From Phytopythium helicoides (taxonomy: Eukaryota > Oomycota > Peronosporomycetes > Pythiales > Pythiaceae), in contig JANFNE010000040.1 in assembly GCA_024867545.1 (NCBI GenBank), positions 1 through 64,000 of the forward strand: a DNA stretch of 64,000 nucleotides. Direction: 5' to 3'. The position numbers and the translations under genes were made by a program. Shown piece by piece: positions 52,535 to 62,968 of this stretch (position 1 is the stretch's first letter; every line of letters starts with the position of its first letter). The notes under the pieces were generated by a model, which saw only the letters and a program-made list of their open reading frames with translations, searched no databases and was not told the origin of the DNA.

Positions 52535-54473
52535 GGTTGTCGTCTCGGAGTCGATGTGGTGAGGCCGAGGCAAGTTGTGGAATGGATCATCCGCTCGTGG
52601 ACTTTGGCTCGTCCAGTGGCACCAACAAAAGTACAGTAGATGATGCCACCGTGTTTGACGCGGTCCGGTGGAAATGACTGCTTGTACATACCTATTCTCG
52701 CTTGATCGACTCATCACCAGCACGAGCTCTGATACGCCACGCATCGACAAAAGACAAAGTATTGATGGGAGCGGTTTATGCTGCCCAAGTTGCACCAGAG
52801 GGATCTTGAGTCACGTCGGACGCGTCGCCTCGGCGACTTGATCAGCGTCTGCAAGATGTGATCCCACGGTTTGTGCTTGAAGCTGAAGTTGGTGTTTTGG
52901 CGGTCAACAATCGACAGACGATGTTTGTGCTGGTGGCGTTGAATGCAGCAGAACCGGTGCAATCAATGCGATGTTGGCACAGTCAGCAAGCACTCTGAAG
53001 TCTCCACCCAACTGAGCAGGCAAGTGATTCAGAACGAAGCCCGCAGGTTGTTCACCTACTTCTGTACAGTACACACCCTCATCCACCGATACTCTTTTTG
53101 TGCACACTGAGCTCACAGACATATCGCGCGGGCGTTTGCAGGTCTGAAGCAGTCGTAACTCGCTCGAGGCATGATTTGGATCGTCCAACGGATTGTGCTG
53201 GATGGTGTGAGGAGCTACTGTACGTCAGTGGTCAGCGCGACACACTGCAACAGAGTACAGTACTTCGATTGTGCTCTTCATGCACTGTTGGGCACATTCC
53301 GTGCGGTGCCAGGCTACAGTACGCAAGCAGAGAGTTTTGGTTGTCTTGAAGAGCATAGCGCACGTCAACATTTAAATATCTCTCTTTTGCGAGCCCGTGG
53401 GCATAATACGATATCGTATGCACAGTTTGCTCCCCTACCTCGAGCAGGGAACACCGTAACACTTGGGACTAAAAGTGGACAAGAACCACAGAGGACACCC
53501 GAAAAGGTCCCTAAAGCTTCACACCTTCCTCACTGCGCGAATAAAGGGGAGCACAGCACAGACACACACGGGCTTCACGCTTTCTCTCCAACATTCAGCT
53601 CAATGGGTTGGAGCGAAATTTCACGCTCATCTGGGCACTAGCTGGTTCTGGTTAGAGATCATACAGTATACTTTGTAAGAATTGGAAGGTGATGACATGT
53701 GAATGACTTCTCTATTGACCGCGTGCCAGACGCGTTTCGGCCCCCGCCAGGGCCTCGTCAGTGGCTTCGCCAATCTAGAAGTGAGAACCTCGTGCTCAGG
53801 CCATCCTGGCCCTCGCCCAACCAATCCTGCCTACTGCAACCTTCTAGAACACTCCAAAGATCTACTGCAGGATACCACTAGCGTCGACAAATGCACGTCG
53901 TGTACGACACACGACCTGACTTCCAACATACTTCTGTGAGCTGACTAAAATCTGCGACGACAACCTCAATGAAGACACCAAACTCACTGCTGTACCACTA
54001 GGCTTCCACACCCTATTGAAAAGTTCGCTGGATGTCATCGCTCCTCCCGCGGGTCTTAGCCTTCGCTTCGTATCACTGTCAAAATTCCAGGACGATCGTT
54101 TATCACACATTCTGGCAGTATGATACTGCAGAAGAACACTGCGCTCATGAACCTCGACCGTCGATGTTTGGACCATCGTCTTGGTGCACCGAGTAGACCA
54201 ACTCACTGAGATTACAGTAGTTCAAAACGTAGCAAGCGGCCATCGGCGTGTGAGGCAAGGCCGACACGATAAATGCCGACCGTGCTGGGCTCATTTCCCA
54301 TCTCCGTGCTCTGCTGTTGCTAGCCTAGCTCTTATGATCTGATCAACAAAGCCAACCGAAACGTATGCCACTTATATTATTGTACGCCACAGAAGCGCGT
54401 CGCTTCAACTATCAACATAATCGCAATCCTCGAGGGCTTTCCCCAGTGGTAGAAAGCGAGACTCCCATCTCGC

Positions 54474-55910
54474 TTACATGCTGTACATCTTGATCTTCAC
54501 GAAGAAGACGCCGACGAAGAAGCCGAGCAGCGACACAATGCCTCCCACAAGCAGCGGCAGCTTGTAACCGAGCGACGTCGTCACGAGCGCCGTACCCACG
54601 GCGTAGTTCAGAAGCTGACCGAAGCAGTTCGCCGCGTTCAACGAACCCACGTACATACCGATGTTGACGTTCGGGTCACCGCCGAACACGTGGATGATCA
54701 CCGGCACCATGAGACCGAACGCCGCGCTCTGCGAGCACGTGATGATGGCCACGAGGAAAATGTCGAACGCCGCGTTCTTGATGAACGCCATGGGGATCAT
54801 CAACACTTGCGGCAGCATCGACAGCGTCAGCACCCACTTGGCACCGACGAGACGCACCAGCAGCGGCAGCGCCATCGCGTACACGTATCCCACGATGCAG
54901 AAGAGCAGGTCGCCCGTGCCGCTCGCCAGTGCCACACCGTCGTTGAACGAGTTCTGCGCGTCCGTGCACGCGTCTCCACAGCTATCGGCACCCGCGGCGT
55001 CACCATCGTACACCTCAAGACCGAAGAACTGACCCTTGTTGCCGTTGTACGCCGCATAACCGTACAGCACGAAGAACATGATGAGCGCGTACGCCACGAG
55101 GTCGGACGGCAGCGCCTTGAGACCCTTGAAGATGTCCACCACAGCCTCCACCGCGCGCGCGAACGTCGACTTGGATGTGTCGACGGCACTCTTGTCCAGC
55201 GGTGTCTCCTTGGCCACCACGCAGCACACGATCACCGACACGGCCATGATGATGCACAGCATGGCCATGAAGTAGTGCAGCGTCAGGTACGCGGCTCCCC
55301 AAATCTGGATGTACACAGCCACAACCACCGACCCGAGAGCGGCCCACGCGAGTCCGATGGACGCCCCCAGTGTCTGCCGGTCCCCAGCAAAGTCAGCCGT
55401 CAGCAGCATCGCCGGCGTCTGGCTGCACGTCACCATCACATCCATCCAAAAGTAGAAGACCACGGTGAAAGCTCCTGTCCATTGTCGGTCGGTGCTGCCG
55501 GTGCCCGAGTCGCCGAGCGCCTGACCGATTTGTGCCGTGTAGCTCATGAGCGACCAGCAGATAATGCAGAGCACGGAGGAGACGACGAGGATGGGGCGAC
55601 GACGACCGTAGCGCGACGTGTTGCGGTCGCTGAGGATGCCGACCATGGGGCCGAAGAAGATGCCGACGAACGGTCCGATGAGCTGTGTCAGCTGCACGGC
55701 GTAGTTGGGGAGCATTGTGCTGAGGTACGGTCCGATCGCCGCCCACTGAGCTGACCAGGCCATGTTGATGGCCATGCGCGGCATGGAGATCCACACGAGT
55801 GTCCAGAAGGGGGCTCCCTCATTGCGCTCGGGTTGCTGGAGCGATGAGTCCTTGATGATTGGCGAGGCTGTCGCCGAGTAGTGGTCGCCTTGCTCAATGT
55901 CCTTGCCCAT
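54474..55910 (-). CDS. SLC45/sucrose-transporter-like MFS carrier, copy C
   Basis: 478 aa, starting MGKDIEQ where A and B have MSKDIEQ. A few further nucleotide differences cluster in the 5' third (near 55,524-55,533); the rest looks identical to A. Its 3' flank is the A type, but upstream of the ATG it has an unrelated-looking promoter with its own strong Inr. Expression may thus differ from A and B while the protein is nearly the same. Confidence 0.85.
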   Translation of the reverse strand: MGKDIEQGDHYSATASPIIKDSSLQQPERNEGAPFWTLVWISMPRMAINMAWSAQWAAIGPYLSTMLPNYAVQLTQLIGPFVGIFFGPMVGILSDRNTSRYGRRRPILVVSSVLCIICWSLMSYTAQIGQALGDSGTGSTDRQWTGAFTVVFYFWMDVMVTCSQTPAMLLTADFAGDRQTLGASIGLAWAALGSVVVAVYIQIWGAAYLTLHYFMAMLCIIMAVSVIVCCVVAKETPLDKSAVDTSKSTFARAVEAVVDIFKGLKALPSDLVAYALIMFFVLYGYAAYNGNKGQFFGLEVYDGDAAGADSCGDACTDAQNSFNDGVALASGTGDLLFCIVGYVYAMALPLLVRLVGAKWVLTLSMLPQVLMIPMAFIKNAAFDIFLVAIITCSQSAAFGLMVPVIIHVFGGDPNVNIGMYVGSLNAANCFGQLLNYAVGTALVTTSLGYKLPLLVGGIVSLLGFFVGVFFVKIKMYSM

Positions 55911-55956
55911 GACAGTCGCTTGGTGATGACTTGCAGCGGCAGGTGAGCTTGAGGCT

Positions 55957-55972
55957 GAAAGTTGAGGAATGA
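55957..55972 (-). promoter_or_regulatory. Inr of SLC45 copy C
   Basis: TCATTCCTCAACTTTC on the minus strand, 47 bp before the ATG; a near-perfect Phytophthora-type initiator. Confidence 0.65.
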
Positions 55973-56861
55973 GGCCTGTTGGCGTGCGACTCCAGCGGCG
56001 ACCACCACCTCACACCCAAATCGGAATCGGGAGACTAGGAGCGGATCACCTCTCAAATGCCACACTGCTGGGCAGAGAGGGGCGACTCGCCCGTCCACGT
56101 GCGAGGGTCGACTCGCTTCATATACAAATGCCAAGGCTGTGCATGTGAACTTGTGAACTCGACGCAACTTCAAGCGGCAGAGCGTGCATAGACTGCAAGG
56201 GATCGGCACAGACCTGGCCACCGGATGGAACACCAGTCGGTGGGGCGGATGCATCATACGTCTCTGTGTGAAGTTGAGATGTAGTCTCGTTAAGACAGAG
56301 TGCCACGGTTTACGCCGGCCACGTCTCGATTCTGAAGCACCATCCGCCTCGACAAGCTTTCACAGGGCCAGAGGAGATGGGGGCATCCGGTTTTCAAGGT
56401 TGTTTATGCTTGCACGCTTCCGAGAGAAGATGCTGACCGAAGTTCCGTTCACCGGGTGATCGACCGAATGCCACGGATTGTGCCCTCAAGTGCACATTGA
56501 AGCGTGCGTAGCCAGACCGATGCACTTGAAAGATGTCCTCGACGGCAAAAACACGCTCATGGAGGGCACCACCACACTAGAAACGACTTACAAAGCGTTG
56601 ATAGCGAGGCAACCCGATCTGTGTGCTGACAGAAGCGACGCGTTCCGCTGGTCATGGCCACGAACGTATCCACACGAGCTATTCTGCAGCAAAGTCACGT
56701 TGACGCGGTGATCGGTGCGTCCCGCTTCTCGCTCAGTTCGCGGATGTGACATTCCATGAGGACAGCAGAGCAGCATGAGGACACAGCATCAACGCGGAGG
56801 GAAATATCGGAGGTTACGATGCAATATTTTGTTTGGGTAATGATTGCGTTGTGCCTTCATT
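55973..56861. other. Intergenic, no gene seen
   Basis: Upstream region of copy C and short unsupported frames up to the edge of the tannase repeat. Confidence 0.5.
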
Positions 56862-57056
56862 AGCAATAGCCGTGAAGAGCAAGTCGAGATCTACAAGTTT
56901 CCTCACGTGTACTGACATGACTACCATCAAGTGAGCTAAAACAATCGCATGGTTCATGTTGGCTTTAGATGGTGTGGTGTGTGAATCACCAGTGCTATCG
57001 ACACAAGGCAAGAATCACCTCACCTCAACCCTCGCACTAGTATATCCCGCACGGAT

Positions 57057-58754
57057 TCACGGAGACTCAATGGGAGTGTACGGGTTGAAGAAGAACTCTC
57101 CAAGCCAAGGGCGGGTCAAATTCGTGTACAACGGCTCGCCCGCGGTGAAGCTGGACGCATCGCTCACGTTGCCAGAGCCAGAGTAAACAGGAAGTTGAGG
57201 GTACGGATAGATCGGACGTGATGCGTTGTCGTTGCTCGCAATGATCTCCGCCGGAGCCACGCCGCTCTCGACCCAGTTGAGAATCGGCGTCGTGAGGTCA
57301 AAGTCGTAGAAACCCTCGCCGGAGCCACAGTGCCACACTCCGGGGAAGAGGTAGAAGCGGTTGAACTCCTCGACGGCGTCCTCGCCCATGTAGTCAACCA
57401 TCTTCTCGTGGAAGGCAATGGTAGTACGCGGCGAGATGTGCTGGTCGGACCAGCCGTGCCACAGGATGAGCTTACCGCCGGCCTCCTTGAATGGTGTCAG
57501 GTCTGGGCTAACAGCATCGATGAACCGGTGATGAGGCTCGAGCAGAGCGATCGTCGAGTTGGCAAACACAAAATCCGCCAGCGTGTAGTTGGCGCCAGGA
57601 GGGTCCTCGAAAATGACGTATTGGAGTGTAGGGAGCACGATAAGCTCGCTGAGAACGTAGCTGCCATCTTCAGGGGGGACATCGACGCCCACCCACGCCA
57701 TCTCGGATCCGTATTGCAGCTCGCCAACCGTCAGGTGCTCTCCCAGCTCTTGGTCGACGGGACCCGTGTAGAAAGCCTCCGCGACTGCTGCCTCTGCGGA
57801 AGTGAGGCAAGTGGAGTTGTCCGCGTCGTCTGCACACTGGATGGTCGACACGTCAAAGTTGCAGAGGCGCGGATCAGCCAGCAAACCATCCTCCAATCCG
57901 TCAAGCGAGTCACAGGCGGCGATGACGGCGTTGTAGAGGATCGGGACGCGCGAAGGGTTCAGGATCGGGTTGTGGTCTGCATCCAGGTTGTTGGTCGCGA
58001 TCCACGCGTGGTGGAAGCTGTTCTGGAACTGGAACAAGAAGGCTGGCGCGCCGGCAACGATTCCATTGAAGTCATTCGGGTAGCGCAGTGCAGACATGAT
58101 AGCTTCACGACCGCCGTCCGAGCAACCGTTGAAGTATGCGTACCTTTGGGCCTGACCGTAGTAGTTGAGAATGAGCGTCTTGGCGATCTCGGCTGTGTTG
58201 TGCACCGACAGGTACGCGAAGTTGGTGAAAGCGTCCGGATCAAGAGCGAAGGTTCCATCCGAGCCTCCGTTCATGTCGGTGGTTGCGAGCACAAAGTTGC
58301 CGTTTTCGTACTCCTCCGAGCCAACAGCAGCGACAACAGCCAAGTTGTACATCGTAGACCCACAGAGGCCACCACAGCCATTCTGCAAGTACCTCTGCGT
58401 CCAGGTTGACACGGGAAGTTGCACCTCCCACGTCGCGTTGGGTTGTAGCTTGCCGACCACGAAGCAGTAGGCGACACCGTCCGTCTCGGTCTCGGTGGCC
58501 GACGTGATGGTGGTGCCTTCCGCGACGGAGGACAGGTCGACGGAGAGCAGGTCGGCGCACGAAATGATGGGCTCCACCACTGCCAGACTTTCACCAGAGT
58601 CGCCGGAGTCACCGGAGTTACCAGAGTTACCAGAGTTACCGGAGTTGTCGGAGTTGCCAGTATCGTCTCCACAAGCCGATACGGCAGGTGAGGCTGCTGC
58701 TGAGGCAGCTAGAAGGGCTGCCGCGAGCGTGGCGAGTTTGAGAAGCGTCTTCAT
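57057..58754 (-). CDS. Secreted tannase/feruloyl esterase family protein, left copy
   Basis: 565 aa from the ATG at 58,754, just 25 bp after an Inr. Residues 1-22 are a signal peptide (KTLLKLATLAAALLAASAA). Residues 30-56 are a Ser-Gly-Asn/Asp repeat linker (NSGNSGNSGDSGDSG). The rest is a tannase domain (alpha/beta hydrolase). It has the complete CS-D-HC motif: GCSDGG (C211, S212), GWSDQ (D437) and WHC (H475, C476), plus the calcium-site sequence DSLDGLEDG (about 282-290). Such enzymes cleave gallate or ferulate esters outside the cell, for example in plant cell walls or tannins. Several N-glycosylation sites are present. Protein identical to the right copy as far as I can see. Confidence 0.9.
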   Translation of the reverse strand: MKTLLKLATLAAALLAASAAASPAVSACGDDTGNSDNSGNSGNSGNSGDSGDSGESLAVVEPIISCADLLSVDLSSVAEGTTITSATETETDGVAYCFVVGKLQPNATWEVQLPVSTWTQRYLQNGCGGLCGSTMYNLAVVAAVGSEEYENGNFVLATTDMNGGSDGTFALDPDAFTNFAYLSVHNTAEIAKTLILNYYGQAQRYAYFNGCSDGGREAIMSALRYPNDFNGIVAGAPAFLFQFQNSFHHAWIATNNLDADHNPILNPSRVPILYNAVIAACDSLDGLEDGLLADPRLCNFDVSTIQCADDADNSTCLTSAEAAVAEAFYTGPVDQELGEHLTVGELQYGSEMAWVGVDVPPEDGSYVLSELIVLPTLQYVIFEDPPGANYTLADFVFANSTIALLEPHHRFIDAVSPDLTPFKEAGGKLILWHGWSDQHISPRTTIAFHEKMVDYMGEDAVEEFNRFYLFPGVWHCGSGEGFYDFDLTTPILNWVESGVAPAEIIASNDNASRPIYPYPQLPVYSGSGNVSDASSFTAGEPLYTNLTRPWLGEFFFNPYTPIESP

Positions 58755-58778
58755 CGGCCGTGAGTGCTTATCTTGTGG

Positions 58779-58793
58779 CAGATTGAGAAGTGA
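58779..58793 (-). promoter_or_regulatory. Inr of left tannase copy
   Basis: TCACTTCTCAATCTG on the minus strand, 25 bp before the ATG. Confidence 0.55.
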
Positions 58794-61036
58794 GGGAAGA
58801 GGAATCAAGTTTGTTGATTGGAGAGGCAATAAGACTTCATGATAATGGCCCTCGGTCTTCTTTCGGTTAGGATTGCATTGGTGTGGCGACAGCTTTGCAA
58901 TGCAGATGGTGAGCTGATTTGGTCCGCACTTTCCAATCGCTAACGCACGTGTGGAGATGAGCTGTGATTCACAGCCTGTGAATAGAAAAGCAATGGTGTG
59001 TTTTCATATGTATTGATCGTTTAATAGAGGTCCTCAGTGCGATTTACTGCGTTCACTGCCAATGGTGCAGATCCACTCACACAGCTTCAATGCGATCTAA
59101 GCTCTATGGCATGGCAACTCTCCAGATCGGATGATCATAACCCGGTTCTGAGGGATCGAAGAGCGCGGTCCGAACCTGCTTGAAGTTGGTCAAGTTCACA
59201 CAGTCATCAAGAATAGTAATCAAAAAAGGAAGATGGATATCCGAACATAGCAGAGTCATGCTCATCTCTGGTCAAGGTTTTCGTTGCCCCACACCATTAG
59301 AGTTAGCGAGCCATAGACATTAAGAAAGGCGACTACGACTCGACGATAGCCTCGCCGATCATCAAGGACTCGTCGCTGAAATTACTGCTGTAGTACAATA
59401 CTGACACTATTGGACCCAATACTCGTAGATGCATTGGCGGAGGAACTGTCAGCACCCGTGCTTTCATAAACTCTGCTCAATATCATGAAATATAAGACTC
59501 GATGCCGCGTTTTAGAGTACAGTAAATCCTTACAGAAGCCAGAGGCGAAAACACCCCCCACGGGATACAGTACCACCACTCTTACCACGCTGGAACCGAT
59601 TTTGTCTGCGTTGCTGACGATGTTAATGTCATCTATTGCTGAACGGATATAGTGGAAATGGTTAAGCGATCTTGAAATGCGTTTCCTAACATAACCGTCG
59701 CCGACCTCTTAGGAAGACCTTGTGACCATGCTTGGTCGGTTGATGCTATCGTAATAGGTACTTTAGCGACCAAGCCGCATTGCGTGCTCTTCTTATATGA
59801 TTTCGGCCAATGGAACAATAGTGTCGACAGAGAGTCTTGATGCGAGCTACGATCAGTCGTAGAATCGGAGAAAGAGCTTGTGTTGAAATGCTCTAATGAA
59901 GAGACTGCTGTTGGACAGGACAGTTCATTCATCGGTTTTCGCGGAGCAAGGACCGTCGTGACTGTCTTGGGTGTGGTGTATTGATTTTTTTTACTTCGCT
60001 GGCGAAAGTCATACCGAACTGATATCACTCGCAACACTTCCTACACCAAGGAAGCCGTTTCCCACAGATGTGAACCGTAAAACCTCGGCGCTTGCCCTGG
60101 AATAGAGGAGCAGACTTCATGCCCTGTGCGAGTGAAGCTAAGCTCGCGACAGCTGAAGCAGGGTGACTGAGGACGTCGACGTTGACTTGATTGAGTGCAA
60201 GTGCGAGTGGTTCAGGGATACAGCTCTCTCCTTCATGCTGGATAACTCATTTACCGTCAAATGCCGTCTATAGCAGCTGAAATAACAATACCCATGTTCA
60301 CATATCGTGCCAACAGGAACCGTGAGTGGAGCTTATTAATGGAGGGATTCACAACCACACTACGTTGTCATCAGTGCCTGTTTTAGCCAAGCTCTGCCGG
60401 GAACAGCTTGGTCATGTTCAAGCTGAGTATGACTTTAGATATCTTAGATCGCCATGCTAGGCTCGAACTGGCGTCAGCATTGAGCTTTGCACGCCACATA
60501 GATTCAAATGGCATGGCACAAAAAGGAGTGATAGTTTAGATGCTAGAACAAGCACTTTTTTGATAGCAGTCGAGCCCCTGGAGATAGGATGTCAAATTGC
60601 TGCTGAAGTGAGCATCTCATCAGAAACATCACTTGATCACCCTCATGATTTTCCCTTTCTAGGCTTTGCCATACTTTACCGCAGCGAATCTACTTGATCA
60701 TTGTCTCTCTTCGTGGTGTTCAACACTTGATAATCAACCTCATCGATGAAAGGGAATAATCACGATCGAGCGACGGATGACTTGTCTCCATCTGAGCAGG
60801 TTAGTCTACAACTAAACTCTACCAATCATTGCAAGGCCTTGTAACGCTGAAGCAATTGCAAGGCTATAAACCTATACACTTAGCACTTGATTCCTTCACC
60901 TGCGAGAAGCCAGCGACTGTCCTCTACCATATCACAAGGAGCGCATCATCACAAGACAACAAATCTAGACCGAGGTATCTCAGTAGTTGTAGTAAAGTGC
61001 GATCGTTCGAGATCGCGACAAGTTCATTCATCTCCC
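58794..61036. other. Spacer between the tannase arms
   Basis: About 2.2 kb, AT-richer than the genes. A 134-codon frame at 59,633-60,037 (-) is unrecognised. The only identifiable content is the SLC45 relic at 59,312-59,378. The divergent tannase promoters lie at its two ends. Confidence 0.55.
59312..59378 (+). pseudogene. Relic of the 5' end of an SLC45-like gene
   Basis: The strand reads DIKKGDYDSTIASPIIKDSS, aligning with DIEQGDHYSATASPIIKDSS at the start of copies A-C; about 80% of bases agree. The start codon is lost and similarity ends after about 67 bp. Confidence 0.75.
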
Positions 61037-61050
61037 TCACTTCTCGATCT
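61037..61050 (+). promoter_or_regulatory. Inr of right tannase copy
   Basis: TCACTTCTCGATCT, 26 bp before the ATG; one base differs from the left copy's element. Confidence 0.5.
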
Positions 61051-61075
61051 GCCACAAGAAGAGCACTCACGGCCG

Positions 61076-62773
61076 ATGAAGACGCTTCTCAAACTCGCCA
61101 CGCTCGCGGCAGCCCTTCTAGCTGCCTCAGCAGCAGCCTCACCTGCCGTATCGGCTTGTGGAGACGATACTGGCAACTCCGACAACTCCGGTAACTCTGG
61201 TAACTCTGGTAACTCCGGTGACTCCGGCGACTCTGGTGAAAGTCTGGCAGTGGTGGAGCCCATCATTTCGTGCGCCGACCTGCTCTCCGTCGACCTGTCC
61301 TCCGTCGCGGAAGGCACCACCATCACGTCGGCCACCGAGACCGAGACGGACGGTGTCGCCTACTGCTTCGTGGTCGGCAAGCTACAACCCAACGCGACGT
61401 GGGAGGTGCAACTTCCCGTGTCAACCTGGACGCAGAGGTACTTGCAGAATGGCTGTGGTGGCCTCTGTGGGTCTACGATGTACAACTTGGCTGTTGTCGC
61501 TGCTGTTGGCTCGGAGGAGTACGAAAACGGCAACTTTGTGCTCGCAACCACCGACATGAACGGAGGCTCGGATGGAACCTTCGCTCTTGATCCGGACGCT
61601 TTCACCAACTTCGCGTACCTGTCGGTGCACAACACAGCCGAGATCGCCAAGACGCTCATTCTCAACTACTACGGTCAGGCCCAAAGGTACGCATACTTCA
61701 ACGGTTGCTCGGACGGCGGTCGTGAAGCTATCATGTCTGCACTGCGCTACCCGAATGACTTCAATGGAATCGTTGCCGGCGCGCCAGCCTTCTTGTTCCA
61801 GTTCCAGAACAGCTTCCACCACGCGTGGATCGCGACCAACAACCTGGATGCAGACCACAACCCGATCCTGAACCCTTCGCGCGTCCCGATCCTCTACAAC
61901 GCCGTCATCGCCGCCTGTGACTCGCTTGACGGATTGGAGGATGGTTTGCTGGCTGATCCGCGCCTCTGCAACTTTGACGTGTCGACCATCCAGTGTGCAG
62001 ACGACGCGGACAACTCCACTTGCCTCACTTCCGCAGAGGCAGCAGTCGCGGAGGCTTTCTACACGGGTCCCGTCGACCAAGAGCTGGGAGAGCACCTGAC
62101 GGTTGGCGAGCTGCAATACGGATCCGAGATGGCGTGGGTGGGCGTCGATGTCCCCCCTGAAGATGGCAGCTACGTTCTCAGCGAGCTTATCGTGCTCCCT
62201 ACACTCCAATACGTCATTTTCGAGGACCCTCCTGGCGCCAACTACACGCTGGCGGATTTTGTGTTTGCCAACTCGACGATCGCTCTGCTCGAGCCTCATC
62301 ACCGGTTCATCGATGCTGTTAGCCCAGACCTGACACCATTCAAGGAGGCCGGCGGTAAGCTCATCCTGTGGCACGGCTGGTCCGACCAGCACATCTCGCC
62401 GCGTACTACCATTGCCTTCCACGAGAAGATGGTTGACTACATGGGCGAGGACGCCGTCGAGGAGTTCAACCGCTTCTACCTCTTCCCCGGAGTGTGGCAC
62501 TGTGGCTCCGGCGAGGGTTTCTACGACTTTGACCTCACGACGCCGATTCTCAACTGGGTCGAGAGCGGCGTGGCTCCGGCGGAGATCATTGCGAGCAACG
62601 ACAACGCATCACGTCCGATCTATCCGTACCCTCAACTTCCTGTTTACTCTGGCTCTGGCAACGTGAGCGATGCGTCCAGCTTCACCGCGGGCGAGCCGTT
62701 GTACACGAATTTGACCCGCCCTTGGCTTGGAGAGTTCTTCTTCAACCCGTACACTCCCATTGAGTCTCCGTGA
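61076..62773 (+). CDS. Secreted tannase/feruloyl esterase family protein, right copy
   Basis: 565 aa with the same signal peptide, SGN linker, CS-D-HC motif (S212, D437, H475) and calcium-site sequence as the left copy. A frame extending 63 codons upstream is open here but is not open in the same way in the left copy and would bury the signal peptide, so the start is set at 61,076. The two genes are transcribed away from each other. Confidence 0.9.
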   Translation: MKTLLKLATLAAALLAASAAASPAVSACGDDTGNSDNSGNSGNSGNSGDSGDSGESLAVVEPIISCADLLSVDLSSVAEGTTITSATETETDGVAYCFVVGKLQPNATWEVQLPVSTWTQRYLQNGCGGLCGSTMYNLAVVAAVGSEEYENGNFVLATTDMNGGSDGTFALDPDAFTNFAYLSVHNTAEIAKTLILNYYGQAQRYAYFNGCSDGGREAIMSALRYPNDFNGIVAGAPAFLFQFQNSFHHAWIATNNLDADHNPILNPSRVPILYNAVIAACDSLDGLEDGLLADPRLCNFDVSTIQCADDADNSTCLTSAEAAVAEAFYTGPVDQELGEHLTVGELQYGSEMAWVGVDVPPEDGSYVLSELIVLPTLQYVIFEDPPGANYTLADFVFANSTIALLEPHHRFIDAVSPDLTPFKEAGGKLILWHGWSDQHISPRTTIAFHEKMVDYMGEDAVEEFNRFYLFPGVWHCGSGEGFYDFDLTTPILNWVESGVAPAEIIASNDNASRPIYPYPQLPVYSGSGNVSDASSFTAGEPLYTNLTRPWLGEFFFNPYTPIESP

Positions 62774-62968
62774 ATCCGTGCGGGATATACTAGTGCGAGG
62801 GTTGAGGTGAGGTGATTCTTGCCTTGTGTCGATAGCACTGGTGATTCACACACCACACCATCTAAAGCCAACATGAACCATGCGATTGTTTTAGCTCACT
62901 TGATGGTAGTCATGTCAGTACACGTGAGGAAACTTGTAGATCTCGACTTGCTCTTCACGGCTATTGTT

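Larger units (their letters stand above)
51094..55910 (-). repeat. Permuted inverted copy of unit A: gene C, A-type 3' flank, junction, A-type 5' flank, gene B
   Basis: Read on the minus strand: gene C (55,910-54,474), 3' flank identical in type to that of A (54,473-53,451), the 11-bp TCCCTGCTCGA junction (53,450-53,440), 5' flank of A type (53,439-52,535), gene B. In unit A the same 11-mer sits at the outer end of each flank. Outer flanks of the block are diverged from those of A. Confidence 0.85.
56862..58793 (-). repeat. Left arm of the tannase inverted repeat
   Basis: Matches the reverse complement of 61,037-62,968. The coding part looks identical, the 5' UTR has a few changes, and the downstream 190 bp is also shared. 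Confidence 0.85.
61037..62968 (+). repeat. Right arm of the tannase inverted repeat
   Basis: Counterpart of 56,862-58,793. Similarity stops at about 62,968, where the arms diverge within a few bases (TATTGTTAATG here against TATTGCTAATG and different sequence beyond). Confidence 0.85.

Noticed and set aside
59633..60037. 134-codon frame (-) in the tannase spacer
   Set aside because: Basic, Ser/Thr-rich, no recognisable domain. A transposase remnant was considered, but no motif or terminal repeat supports it.
60887..61075. Upstream extension of the right tannase frame by 63 codons
   Set aside because: It would place the signal peptide inside the protein and the left copy lacks it.
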